Made by a program: the position numbers and the translations under genes
Assembly (NCBI GenBank): GCA_946187365.1
Contig: CAMHRD010000023.1
Location: 1 to 9,274, forward strand
Length of the DNA: 9,274 nucleotides
Source: an uncultured Bacteroidales bacterium
Lineage (GTDB): Bacteria; Bacteroidota; Bacteroidia; Bacteroidales; UBA932
Direction of reading: 5' to 3'
Shown here: positions 1-7,082 of the stretch, one piece after another
How the letters are laid out: every line of letters starts with the position of its first letter
Numbering within the stretch: position 1 is the first letter of the stretch
Notes under the pieces: generated by a model
What the model was told of the DNA's origin: nothing
Database searches by the model: none
What the model saw: the letters and a program-made list of their open reading frames with translations, nothing else

Positions 1-1738
1 CTGCATATCTGATGGTTGAGAGACGGTGTGCAATTACAATAGAGGTTCGGTTCTGCATTAGCTTGTAGAGTGCATCCTGTACAAGACGCTCACTCTCAGT
101 ATCCAGCGCGCTTGTAGCCTCATCCAGTATAAGGATTGGAGGGTTCTTTAAAACAGCCCTCGCTATTGCTATTCTCTGTCTCTGTCCTCCACTTAGATTC
201 TCTCCCCTGTCTCCTATGTTGGTCTCAAACTTTTGAGGCATCTGCTCAATGAACTCCAGTGCGTTGGCAATTCTTGCCGCCTCTATAACATCCTCTCTCT
301 TAACGTTTTTCATTCCAAAGGTGATGTTGTTGTAGATGGTATCGTTAAAGAGGATGGACTCCTGAGTCACAATTCCCATTACGGAGGTGAGGGAATCCAG
401 AGTGTAATCCCTAATATCCACGCCGTCTATAAGTATCTGACCACCAACCACATCATAGAACCTCGGCAACAGATCCGCAAAGGTAGATTTACCCGCACCG
501 CTAGGTCCCACCAGTGCAACCATCTTTCCCTTTGGAATATTTACAGAGATGTTCTTAAGAACCGGAGTATCTCCGTAAGAGAAGTTCACGTTCCTGTACT
601 CAATATTGGTTTTGAACTCTTTAAGAGTCTTGGCATCTGCCTTTTCCGTAATCTTGTTATGAGCATCCAGAATTGCAAAGAGCCTCTCGCCGCTAACCAT
701 TCCTCTCTGAATGCTGGCGTATGCATTTGCAATATTCTTTGCCGGCTCAAGCACTCTCCAGTAGCAGAGGATGTAAACCATAAGCGTGCTCATACTCATT
801 CCCAGCTTGCCACCTATCTGCAGCCAGCCGGCATACATCAAAACAGCTGCGGCTATGGTAATACCTAAGAACTCTGAAAGCGGATGGGCCAATTGCTGAC
901 GGTAGAGCATCTTGCGGCTGCTCTTTTTGTGAGCAATGTTTGTCTCCTCAAAATTCTCCTGCACATACTTCTGCGCGTTGAAGCCTTTTATGATTCTTAT
1001 TCCAGATATAGCCTCGTCAAAATGGCTCACAATCCTTCCCATAAGGCTCTGAGTAGTAACGGCTTTCTTCTTCAGTTTCTTGGTAATGCCGCCAATGACC
1101 AGAGCGGAGATTGGAATGGTTATGAGGGTCATTAAAGTAAGCCTTGGAGAGATGATAAAGCAGGCGGAGAGGAATCCAATTATCAATAACGGTTCACGGA
1201 AAATCATGTGGAAACTGTCTGCCACTCCGTTCTGTACCTCCGTAACGTCATTGGAAATTCTGCTTAATATATCTCCCTTCTGCTGAGTGTGATAGAAGCC
1301 TACATCCATTGTGGAGACCTTATGGAAAAGATCCGTACGGATGTTCTTCATAATGTGGGTTCTCATTCTCACAAGAATGGTCTGACTCAGATATCTTGCA
1401 AGGTTTGAAAGCATTGAGGCTCCCACCAAAAGGGCGCATACAAAGAGCAGTGCCTTAAGGGCTCCGTGAGCCAGAAAGACCTTATCCAGGTAGTACTGGA
1501 AAGTATCTATAAACCAATCCTTTGTAAAGGCAAACTCCTTGGTATTCTCCGCCAGGGTTGCCATCTGTGCAGTTACCTCAGCCTGAGATGGAGACTCAAA
1601 GAGCAGGTTCAAAACAGGTGAGATAAGGGTATAATTCACAACTCCGAATATTACACTGAGCAGAGCCAGAATTATATACCCGGGCCAGAACCTGTGGAAT
1701 GGTCTTGCATAGTTGAGAAGCCTCCAAAAACTTTTCAT
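1..1738 (-). CDS. ABC exporter, fused membrane and ATPase domains (MsbA/lipid exporter-like), partial at left edge
   Basis: This half-transporter would homodimerise in the inner membrane and use ATP to export a hydrophobic substrate; lipid, LPS precursor, peptide or drug are all possible. I read 579 codons from ATG at 1738. The C-terminal roughly 30 residues lie outside the window, since the family is usually about 600 residues. The N-terminal half carries about six hydrophobic segments (near residues 19-43, 93-115, 180-200, 201-222, 287-308, 313-330), with a roughly 45-residue polar loop between the first two. The nucleotide-binding domain is complete in its motifs: Walker A GPSGAGKS at 411-418 (K417), a Q-loop (VTQES), signature LSGGQ at 515-519, Walker B ending LDE with D539 and E540, D-loop SALD and H-loop H571. 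The start lies 6 nt after the stop of the DUF3352-like gene, so the two are almost surely cotranscribed and perhaps translationally coupled. Family assignment is firm; calling it MsbA itself would be a guess. Confidence 0.93.
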   Translation of the reverse strand, partial: MKSFWRLLNYARPFHRFWPGYIILALLSVIFGVVNYTLISPVLNLLFESPSQAEVTAQMATLAENTKEFAFTKDWFIDTFQYYLDKVFLAHGALKALLFVCALLVGASMLSNLARYLSQTILVRMRTHIMKNIRTDLFHKVSTMDVGFYHTQQKGDILSRISNDVTEVQNGVADSFHMIFREPLLIIGFLSACFIISPRLTLMTLITIPISALVIGGITKKLKKKAVTTQSLMGRIVSHFDEAISGIRIIKGFNAQKYVQENFEETNIAHKKSSRKMLYRQQLAHPLSEFLGITIAAAVLMYAGWLQIGGKLGMSMSTLMVYILCYWRVLEPAKNIANAYASIQRGMVSGERLFAILDAHNKITEKADAKTLKEFKTNIEYRNVNFSYGDTPVLKNISVNIPKGKMVALVGPSGAGKSTFADLLPRFYDVVGGQILIDGVDIRDYTLDSLTSVMGIVTQESILFNDTIYNNITFGMKNVKREDVIEAARIANALEFIEQMPQKFETNIGDRGENLSGGQRQRIAIARAVLKNPPILILDEATSALDTESERLVQDALYKLMQNRTSIVIAHRLSTIRYA

Positions 1739-1744
1739 ATACTG

Positions 1745-4024
1745 TTACAACTTTTTAATTCTTCCGCTGCGGAGGTTGAAGAGAAACTCCTTTCCGTCTA
1801 CCCCCATAACTTTAACATAGCCCTCCTCAGCCTCCACAATAGGACTCTCCTTGGAGATTGGTCTCTTAAGATTCTTTGCAGTTACCTCCTCTCCGTTAGG
1901 AAGGTATATGCGTGTCTTATCCACCGTTCTGAGAATCAGATATTTCTGGCCAAAGAGCACTTTCTCCTCCGGAAGCGTACGTGTGAACTCATCTGCGTGG
2001 ATGTCTTCCCAGCCGCTCACTCTCTTTCCCTCCAAATCTCTCTTTGTTACAATGTTCTCATCTGTAAGAATCATAAGACGGGTCTCTCCCTTTTCAGTTA
2101 CTACCTTAGGACCCAGCGCAACTCCGCAATCCAGCTCCTTAGGGTAACCGGTGTAGTGCGCACCCTTGCGGCTCATTGCATAGAGTTTGTTGCCCAGGAT
2201 GAACATAATATGCTTCTTCTCATCCGGCATGGTAACCAGTGAGGCGTAGTTCTTTATTGTATCCTTCATTGGTATTCCCCAGATTCCCTTGTGGTTACGG
2301 TCCTGGTAAGCCACGGAGAGCCACTTTTGTGACTGCTCAAACCAGGTTGTATCTCCGTTCTCCACCAGAGGGAACGGACCAAAGAAGGTCTTTATTGTGC
2401 TGTCTATAAATACCTGATTCCCCTCCTCCTCGTTAAAGAGTTGAGGAACCTCTGAAAGGGTTGCGGCATAGAAGTTTAAACTTGCCAGAACATCCTTGCC
2501 CTTTGGAGCAACGCTCAGGGTTGCATACTCAAAATTCTTCTTCTTAGTGGATGAGGTAAAACGCTGTCTGTAGTATTTGTTCAGCACTGAAAAGAGGGTG
2601 TCTGACCCCTCCTTAATGTTTGCAAATGCCTTAACAGCAGCCTTATCTGAGAAGAAAGATGATGCCGGAGTATGTGAGAGATAATCCTCCAGAGTTACAA
2701 TGTTCTCCTTACCCTTTGCAAATTCTGCAACCGCCGGAGCACTTCCAATTACCGTCCAATCTCCAACCTTGCAGAACATATCCTCCTGGGTATGAGAGAA
2801 TGACTCTCCAAAGAGAGCCTCAAGGTAGCCTTTGTAGATGTAAGGCTGGGGCTCAGTAATCTCCCCCTTGCCTTTTATTCCTGTAATCTTGTTGAGCCAG
2901 GTTTGAGAGTTGTGGTATGCAAAGGTCATCCACTCATATTTGTTTCCAACAAGAATGAATGCGGAGACAAACTCCGTAAAGCCCTCAGAGGCAACCCATT
3001 CCAACGGAGCTGGAGCGTCTAAAAGTGTAACCCTCTCCATCCTTGCTGCGTAAGAAGAGATCTTCTTGTTGGCATCCAAATACTTCTGGAAATCCTTAAG
3101 GTAATTCTTAACCGCAGATATATTGAGACATACGGCAAACATGGTGCTTGCCGGAAGAATCTCAGCCGCACGGAAATTCTCCCCCTTCTGCCCTGAGAGA
3201 ACCGTGGAGAAGTTTATAAGATCCTCATTACCTTTAAGATATCCCTCAAAACTTATAAAGTTCTTCTGGCGCGGATTCATCATAAGTGCACTCCAGGTAG
3301 CCATCCTCATTATAAAGTCTGAGTACTTTAAGAATCCATAGGTAACGCTTCCGGAGAAGAGCTTTCCAATCTGCTTATGGTTTACATAGAGGCACTCGTC
3401 ACCTCCCGTTCTGCGGAGCATTGAGTAAAACTCCTGGTTATCCAGCACAGAAGAACCGTTTGCCAGATGGCGCAGAGAACCCTCCACGCAGATTGTAGAG
3501 GTGCTGGCCAACAGATAATTATCCTTAACTGCAACCTTAAAGCCGTTGTCGTAAACACGCATTGAGGCCTGGTTGTACTCCCTCTGTGTGTGAGGAATAG
3601 AATCCAGATACTGAATTATTCTCTCCTTTGAAGAGGCGTCTGAAAGGTCTGCAATCTGAAGCAGGGTCACCTCGTTAATTGCAGAATAATGAAGCGAGTA
3701 TAAAGTATGGCAACTCCCCGCTCCCAGATCCTGCAGCCTCTTTTGGAACTTAACCAGTTCAGATGAGGGGTCAATAAGGCCGTAGAGATAGTTGGAAGTG
3801 TCCCTTAAAAGAGGGGCAATATGATCCAACTGCTCAAAATCAAAGATGAGAACCGCATCGCTCGGCACAGCCTTGTAGGCCGCCTCTGTTTTGGGTGAGA
3901 GCACCTTCACCTCTTTCTCTTCCGTCTCTTCCTCTCCTTTTGTTCTGAAAATCAGCAGTAAAGCCAAAGCCAGAACCAGTACGGAAGCTATCGCGATATA
4001 TATTTTTCTTAACCCCTTTTTCAT
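1745..4024 (-). CDS. Membrane-anchored DUF3352-like protein with C-terminal propeller-like repeats, function unknown
   Basis: A 759-residue protein with no recognisable enzyme motif. It starts with a short basic segment and one hydrophobic helix (about residues 8-26) without a clear cleavage site or lipobox. An acidic stretch (30-39, rich in Glu) follows, so it is probably anchored in the inner membrane with a large periplasmic domain. The region from about 52 onward (AVPSDAVLIFDF) resembles the opening of DUF3352-type proteins, long alpha/beta proteins of unknown role. From about 580 to the end it changes to short beta-strand-like units with D/N-x-x-G turns (for example near 612-621, 653-667, 700-713 and 741-755), reminiscent of PQQ/WD-type propeller blades. 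Start ATG at 4024 is favoured by the initiator context MKKGLRK, the membrane segment placement and a promoter just upstream. It leads a two-gene unit with the ABC exporter 6 nt downstream, suggesting a shared envelope role; this is inference. The DUF3352 link rests on memory of the family, not a search. Confidence 0.85.
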   Translation of the reverse strand: MKKGLRKIYIAIASVLVLALALLLIFRTKGEEETEEKEVKVLSPKTEAAYKAVPSDAVLIFDFEQLDHIAPLLRDTSNYLYGLIDPSSELVKFQKRLQDLGAGSCHTLYSLHYSAINEVTLLQIADLSDASSKERIIQYLDSIPHTQREYNQASMRVYDNGFKVAVKDNYLLASTSTICVEGSLRHLANGSSVLDNQEFYSMLRRTGGDECLYVNHKQIGKLFSGSVTYGFLKYSDFIMRMATWSALMMNPRQKNFISFEGYLKGNEDLINFSTVLSGQKGENFRAAEILPASTMFAVCLNISAVKNYLKDFQKYLDANKKISSYAARMERVTLLDAPAPLEWVASEGFTEFVSAFILVGNKYEWMTFAYHNSQTWLNKITGIKGKGEITEPQPYIYKGYLEALFGESFSHTQEDMFCKVGDWTVIGSAPAVAEFAKGKENIVTLEDYLSHTPASSFFSDKAAVKAFANIKEGSDTLFSVLNKYYRQRFTSSTKKKNFEYATLSVAPKGKDVLASLNFYAATLSEVPQLFNEEEGNQVFIDSTIKTFFGPFPLVENGDTTWFEQSQKWLSVAYQDRNHKGIWGIPMKDTIKNYASLVTMPDEKKHIMFILGNKLYAMSRKGAHYTGYPKELDCGVALGPKVVTEKGETRLMILTDENIVTKRDLEGKRVSGWEDIHADEFTRTLPEEKVLFGQKYLILRTVDKTRIYLPNGEEVTAKNLKRPISKESPIVEAEEGYVKVMGVDGKEFLFNLRSGRIKKL

Positions 4025-4040
4025 AAGTGTATAATCCGTA

Positions 4041-4072
4041 CAAATTTAATAAAAAAAGAGGGGGTGACCAAA
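4041..4072 (-). promoter_or_regulatory. Bacteroidetes-type promoter for the DUF3352-like/ABC exporter unit
   Basis: Read on the minus strand, TTTG (4072-4069) is followed by a 20-nt spacer and then TAAATTTG (4048-4041). This matches the Bacteroidetes sigma-ABfr consensus TTTG, 19-21 nt, TAnnTTTG exactly. The expected transcription start is a few bases past 4041, leaving only about 10-15 nt before the ATG at 4024. The -33 element sits at the loop/stem boundary of the preceding terminator hairpin, and the spacer contains the terminator's T-tract. Confidence 0.72.
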
Positions 4073-4090
4073 TGGCTATCTGGTCACCCC
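4051..4090 (-). terminator. Rho-independent terminator after the FKBP gene
   Basis: A perfect 10-bp inverted repeat (GGGGTGACCA at 4061-4070 and TGGTCACCCC at 4081-4090) encloses a 10-nt loop. On the minus strand it is followed by CTC and then seven T (4057-4051). It begins 22 nt after the FKBP stop codon, the usual place for an intrinsic terminator. On the plus strand the hairpin is followed by TTCCTTAAAT, a poor U-tract, so it works mainly for leftward transcription. Confidence 0.88.
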
Positions 4091-4112
4091 TTCCTTAAAT
4101 CTCGCAGAGGGA

Positions 4113-4832
4113 TTATTTCTTCTTTTCTGCTTTCTCTACGTAAGGGAATACTTTAACGAGTTCAACGTCAAATACGAGTGTTGAGAATGCCGGGAGATTA
4201 GGACCCATATCTCTTCCGCCGTAACCGAGGTTGAAAGGAATCCAGAGTGTCTCTTTTCCACCCTCGCCAATAAGCTGAAGACCCTCGGTCCAACCCTTAA
4301 TAACTGAGTTGAGAGGGAATTTAACGGTCTCGCCTCTCTCGTATGAGGAGTCAAATACCTTACCGTCCAAAAGCATACCCTTGTAGTTAACCTCAACGGT
4401 ATCTCTCTCTGTAGGCTTAAGCTCGCTGCCGGCAACCTCAATCTTGTACTGAAGGCCGCTCTCAGTCTCCTGAACACCCTCTTTCTTCTTGTTCTCCTCA
4501 AAGAACTTCTTCTCCTCCTCTGCCTTCTGAATTGCAAGAGCATCAGAAACCTTCATCATGTACTCCTGAATGTACATAGGTGCACTCTGACCGTCAAAGA
4601 TAAGAGTAGTGTCACCTGCCATAACACCCTTCATGGCTGCAACTATCTTAGAATAGTTAAGACCCTCAAGGTTAGAGCTTTTAAGCATGTTACCAAAAGC
4701 AACGCCAACTGCGGTGCTTACAGAGTCAACCTCACCTGCAGTGATTCCAGGGAGAGGTTTGCTCTTAGGCTGGCAAGAAGCCAAAATAACTGCGCAAAGA
4801 GCGCAAGCAAGAATTGTCTTAATAGTTTTCAT
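4113..4832 (-). CDS. FKBP-type peptidyl-prolyl cis-trans isomerase lipoprotein (FkpA/Mip-like)
   Basis: This protein catalyses cis-trans isomerisation of peptide bonds before proline and probably assists folding of exported proteins. Of its 239 residues, 1-20 form a lipoprotein signal with lipobox LASC and lipidated C20, so it should be attached to a membrane on the periplasmic side or displayed at the surface. Residues about 30-115 are a helical, charged N-terminal region like the dimerisation domain (FKBP_N) of FkpA and Mip. Residues about 125-230 are the FKBP domain. All the main pocket residues known from human FKBP12 are present by alignment to memory: Y150, F160, D161, F172, V177, I178, W181, Y204 and F221, so it should be active. 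A Lys/Glu-rich tail ends the protein. Start ATG at 4832 is set by the signal peptide. It has a probable own promoter in the 55-bp gap behind the ureohydrolase gene and a strong terminator behind it, so it can form a single-gene transcript. Confidence 0.95.
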   Translation of the reverse strand: MKTIKTILACALCAVILASCQPKSKPLPGITAGEVDSVSTAVGVAFGNMLKSSNLEGLNYSKIVAAMKGVMAGDTTLIFDGQSAPMYIQEYMMKVSDALAIQKAEEEKKFFEENKKKEGVQETESGLQYKIEVAGSELKPTERDTVEVNYKGMLLDGKVFDSSYERGETVKFPLNSVIKGWTEGLQLIGEGGKETLWIPFNLGYGGRDMGPNLPAFSTLVFDVELVKVFPYVEKAEKKK

Positions 4833-4868
4833 ATTCCTTAAAATTATTTAGTTCTCTTTTTAGCGGCG

Positions 4869-4876
4869 CAAATATA
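4869..4876 (-). promoter_or_regulatory. Probable -7 promoter box for the FKBP lipoprotein gene
   Basis: The minus strand reads TATATTTG at 4876-4869, an exact match to the Bacteroidetes -7 element TAnnTTTG, followed by GCGCC. It lies 36 nt upstream of the FKBP ATG, giving a leader of roughly 30 nt. No good TTTG is seen 19-21 nt further upstream (the matching position reads TAAG), which lowers confidence. The -33 position would fall inside the end of the ureohydrolase gene. Confidence 0.5.
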
Positions 4877-4887
4877 CTCAAATTTCA

Positions 4888-6033
4888 TCACTTGCTCTTA
4901 AGGGCTGTAAGCAAAGAGAGTTTGTGAAGAAGTCTTGCACCCACGTTTGCATCCCACTCGTTCTCCTCTCCTCCAACTGCGCTCTTTCCTTTGGCTCTTG
5001 CAGGAGCCACCTCACAAAGATCAAAACCTACAATCCTGCGGCTCTCCGCAACTTTTCTAAGCAGTATAACCGCCTGATTATAAGTTAATCCCCCCGGTAC
5101 CGGAGTTCCCGTATTAGGGCAGAGTGAAGGCTCCAGGCCGTCTATGTCAAAACTTATGTAAACGTTCTGAGGCAGATGGCAGACAATCTCCCCACAAATT
5201 GTGAGCCAGTTATCTCCCTGGGCCAGCCTTTGAGCAATCTGGGTATCAGTAAAAGCGGTAATCCTCCCCTCTTCTCTTATTGTCTTGTGCTCCTCAGATG
5301 AGAAATCTCTAATGCCCACCTGACATAATGAGCTGATTCCCGGAATCTTGGAGAGAATGTTGAACATTATTGAGGCGTGGGAGTGTTCAAACCCCTCGTA
5401 TGCCATTCTTAAATCTGCGTGGGCGTCAAACTGCAAAACCCCCAACTCCTCGCCCTCTTTCAGAGAGGCGGCGGCAGCCTTAACGGCACCAAAGGTTACG
5501 CTGTGCTCTCCGCCCACAACTCCGGGAACCTTTCCCTGAGCAATGTAACCGCTGCAAATCTGTTCCACCAGATAGTTGACCGCCTCGCTCGCCTGGTTAA
5601 TCTCCTCCAACTCCTTCTCAAGATCCTTGTTGAGTTCCTCTCCCATAGCCAGGCACTCTATTATCTTGCAGGCCTTTGGACGGCACTCCTCGTTTATGGC
5701 TTTTATATACTCGGATGCAAGCACCTTATTATCAGAATCTTTCTCTGCCTCTCCATCATTGCGGTCTAAGTCTATGAGTGTCTCATCCGTTCCAATCTTA
5801 ACAGAGTCAGAGCCATCCAAAAGTTCATCATAGAGGTCCACCTGAACGGAGGCATCTATGATTGCAGAAGGGCCCTCCGCCGTTCCCGCAGAGTATGAAA
5901 CGGTTGTATCCCACGGAACCGGAATCAGAACAACCGGGCACTCGTCATTAGGGAAGGGCATACCAAAAAAGCGGCCGTTGGGAACTCCCACGCCGCATGC
6001 ATCAAACTCTATATCTTGCTTATTATCTGCCAT
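4888..6033 (-). CDS. Agmatinase-family ureohydrolase (binuclear metal amidinohydrolase)
   Basis: A cytoplasmic enzyme of the arginase/agmatinase superfamily, which hydrolyses a guanidino group to release urea. Using the ATG at 6033 it has 381 residues; numbering here counts two further codons from a TTG at 6039. The metal-site motifs are complete: GGEHS with H179, DAHAD with D205, H207 and D209, and SFDID with D298 and D300; the catalytic-type E343 lies in FDLCEVAP. An N-terminal substrate-loop segment (42-60) reads like agmatinase (SYSAGTAEGP). It is about 75 residues longer than E. coli SpeB, mostly through an acidic helical insert at about 75-160. The usual DP after the DxD motif is EP here (E303), a conservative change outside the metal ligands. 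The ATG at 6033 is preferred over the TTG: it starts MADNKQ and has AAGG 7 nt upstream. It follows kdsD by 11 nt, so the two are probably cotranscribed. Agmatinase is the likely label, but arginase, guanidine or formiminoglutamate activity cannot be excluded from sequence. Confidence 0.9.
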   Translation of the reverse strand: MADNKQDIEFDACGVGVPNGRFFGMPFPNDECPVVLIPVPWDTTVSYSAGTAEGPSAIIDASVQVDLYDELLDGSDSVKIGTDETLIDLDRNDGEAEKDSDNKVLASEYIKAINEECRPKACKIIECLAMGEELNKDLEKELEEINQASEAVNYLVEQICSGYIAQGKVPGVVGGEHSVTFGAVKAAAASLKEGEELGVLQFDAHADLRMAYEGFEHSHASIMFNILSKIPGISSLCQVGIRDFSSEEHKTIREEGRITAFTDTQIAQRLAQGDNWLTICGEIVCHLPQNVYISFDIDGLEPSLCPNTGTPVPGGLTYNQAVILLRKVAESRRIVGFDLCEVAPARAKGKSAVGGEENEWDANVGARLLHKLSLLTALKSK

Positions 6034-6044
6034 ATACAACCTTG

Positions 6045-7016
6045 TTAAACTATTCCCTCTCTTAAGATATCGTGAATATGAATCAGACCAACATAACGCC
6101 CCTCCTTCATTACAACTACGGAGGTTATCTTGTTCTTCTGCATTATGTTAAAGGCGTTAACCGCCATATCATTTATATCTATCTGTTTAGGGTTCTTGCT
6201 CATAATTTCCTTTGCCACAGTCTTTTCATTAGGGTGTCCCTTCTCCAGCATCCTTCTTACGTCACCGTCTGTGATAATACCCTTCAGGTTCCCCTTTCCG
6301 TCCAGAACAGCAGTTGCTCCAAGTCTGTTCTGAGAGATATTTATAATGGTCTTCTGAATAGATTCGTTGAGCCCAACAAACGGTCTTACGTTCATATCCA
6401 TAACGTCTGAAACCCTCAGGTAGAGGCGTTTGCCAAGAGAGCCTCCCGGATGGTACATAGCAAACTGCTCCTGTGAGAAGCCCCTCTTCTGCAGCAGGCA
6501 GACTGCAAGTGCGTCACCCATAACAAGTTGCGTTGTTGTAGATGAGGTAGGGGCAAGGTTGTTAGGATCACTCTCCTTGTCCACGGTAGCCCTTATGACA
6601 TAGTCTGCGTGGGTAGCAAGGAAGGAGTCTACAGAAGAAACCATCGCGATTATTTTATTTCCCATGCGGGCAATGAGCGGTACCAACACCTTGATTTCCG
6701 GCGTGTTGCCGCTCTTGGAGATGCAGAGGACAATATCTTCCGGCTGCACAATTCCCAAATCTCCGTGGATGGCATCCGCCGCGTGCATAAAGATTGCCGG
6801 CGTTCCGGTGGAGTTCATTGTTGCAACTATCTTGGTTCCAATGATGGCGCTTTTGCCTATACCGGTAATGATCAAACGTCCCTTGGAATTGAAAATCAGA
6901 TCTACCACCTCAACAAACTGGTCATCTACGTATGAAGCCAGTTTGGCCACACATTCAGCCTCTTGCGTAATCACCTTCTTTGCCAGGCCTGCAATCTTTA
7001 CATTTGATTTTTTCAT
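6045..7016 (-). CDS. kdsD: D-arabinose 5-phosphate isomerase (KdsD/KpsF/GutQ family)
   Basis: Converts D-ribulose 5-phosphate to D-arabinose 5-phosphate, the first committed step to Kdo for the lipopolysaccharide inner core; cytoplasmic. The protein has 323 residues, the usual family length. A SIS sugar-isomerase domain spans about 35-175, and two CBS domains follow at about 204-258 and 268-323. The four catalytic residues known from E. coli KdsD (K59, E111, E152, H193) map with a constant offset of four to K55 (GIGKS), E107 (SGNTPE), E148 (KESDP) and H189 (HPGGSLG). Together with AIHGDLG at 82-88 this indicates an active enzyme. The ATG at 7016 (MKKSNVKIAG) is chosen; the frame stays open to a TTG at 7073, but those 19 extra codons are AT-rich, unlike the family N-terminus, and overlap the likely promoter. 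It is divergent from recQ and is the first gene of the leftward unit with the ureohydrolase. Confidence 0.94.
   Translation of the reverse strand: MKKSNVKIAGLAKKVITQEAECVAKLASYVDDQFVEVVDLIFNSKGRLIITGIGKSAIIGTKIVATMNSTGTPAIFMHAADAIHGDLGIVQPEDIVLCISKSGNTPEIKVLVPLIARMGNKIIAMVSSVDSFLATHADYVIRATVDKESDPNNLAPTSSTTTQLVMGDALAVCLLQKRGFSQEQFAMYHPGGSLGKRLYLRVSDVMDMNVRPFVGLNESIQKTIINISQNRLGATAVLDGKGNLKGIITDGDVRRMLEKGHPNEKTVAKEIMSKNPKQIDINDMAVNAFNIMQKNKITSVVVMKEGRYVGLIHIHDILREGIV
6999..7006 (+). promoter_or_regulatory. Candidate -7 promoter box for recQ, inside the start of kdsD
   Basis: TACATTTG on the plus strand matches TAnnTTTG exactly. It lies 76 nt upstream of the recQ ATG and within the first codons of kdsD on the other strand. 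A TTTG occurs at 6979-6982, but the spacing of 16 nt is shorter than the usual 19-21. I see no better rightward promoter in the gap. It may be a chance match. Confidence 0.3.
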
Positions 7017-7060
7017 AAAAAATTTGGACAAAAAAAATCTTATGAGTACATTAGTAAGCA

Positions 7061-7068
7061 CAAATGTA
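7061..7068 (-). promoter_or_regulatory. Candidate -7 promoter box for kdsD
   Basis: The minus strand reads TACATTTG at 7068-7061, an exact TAnnTTTG match, 44 nt upstream of the kdsD ATG. This gives a leader of about 35-40 nt. There is no convincing TTTG at the -33 position (it falls over the first codons of recQ), so confidence rests on the -7 match and good placement. Confidence 0.45.
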
Positions 7069-7082
7069 GACAAAAATTGGGA

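Noticed and set aside
233..868. 211-codon plus-strand open frame antisense to the ABC exporter
   Set aside because: It lies wholly over the ATPase domain, whose motifs are all intact on the other strand. Its translation has no recognisable domain; it is a codon-bias shadow.
1694..2242. 182-codon plus-strand open frame over the end of the DUF3352-like gene
   Set aside because: It is antisense to continuous coding sequence, spans the junction of two minus-strand genes and shows no protein-like pattern.
4061..4090. Hairpin as a riboswitch or attenuator for the DUF3352-like gene
   Set aside because: The predicted transcription start lies downstream of the hairpin, so it would not be in that mRNA leader. 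Its position just after the FKBP stop and its T-tract fit a plain terminator.
4136..4543. 135-codon minus-strand open frame within the FKBP gene in another frame
   Set aside because: It is an Arg- and Ser-rich low-complexity translation inside a fully conserved FKBP domain, so out-of-frame noise.
6034..6039. TTG start two codons upstream for the ureohydrolase
   Set aside because: An ATG follows at 6033 with better spacing from the AAGG sequence. The difference is only two residues and the ATG is the simpler choice.
7017..7073. N-terminal extension of kdsD from a TTG at 7073
   Set aside because: The extra 19 codons are AT-rich, overlap the candidate -7 box and are not needed for a full-length KdsD. 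The ATG at 7016 gives the family's normal N-terminus.
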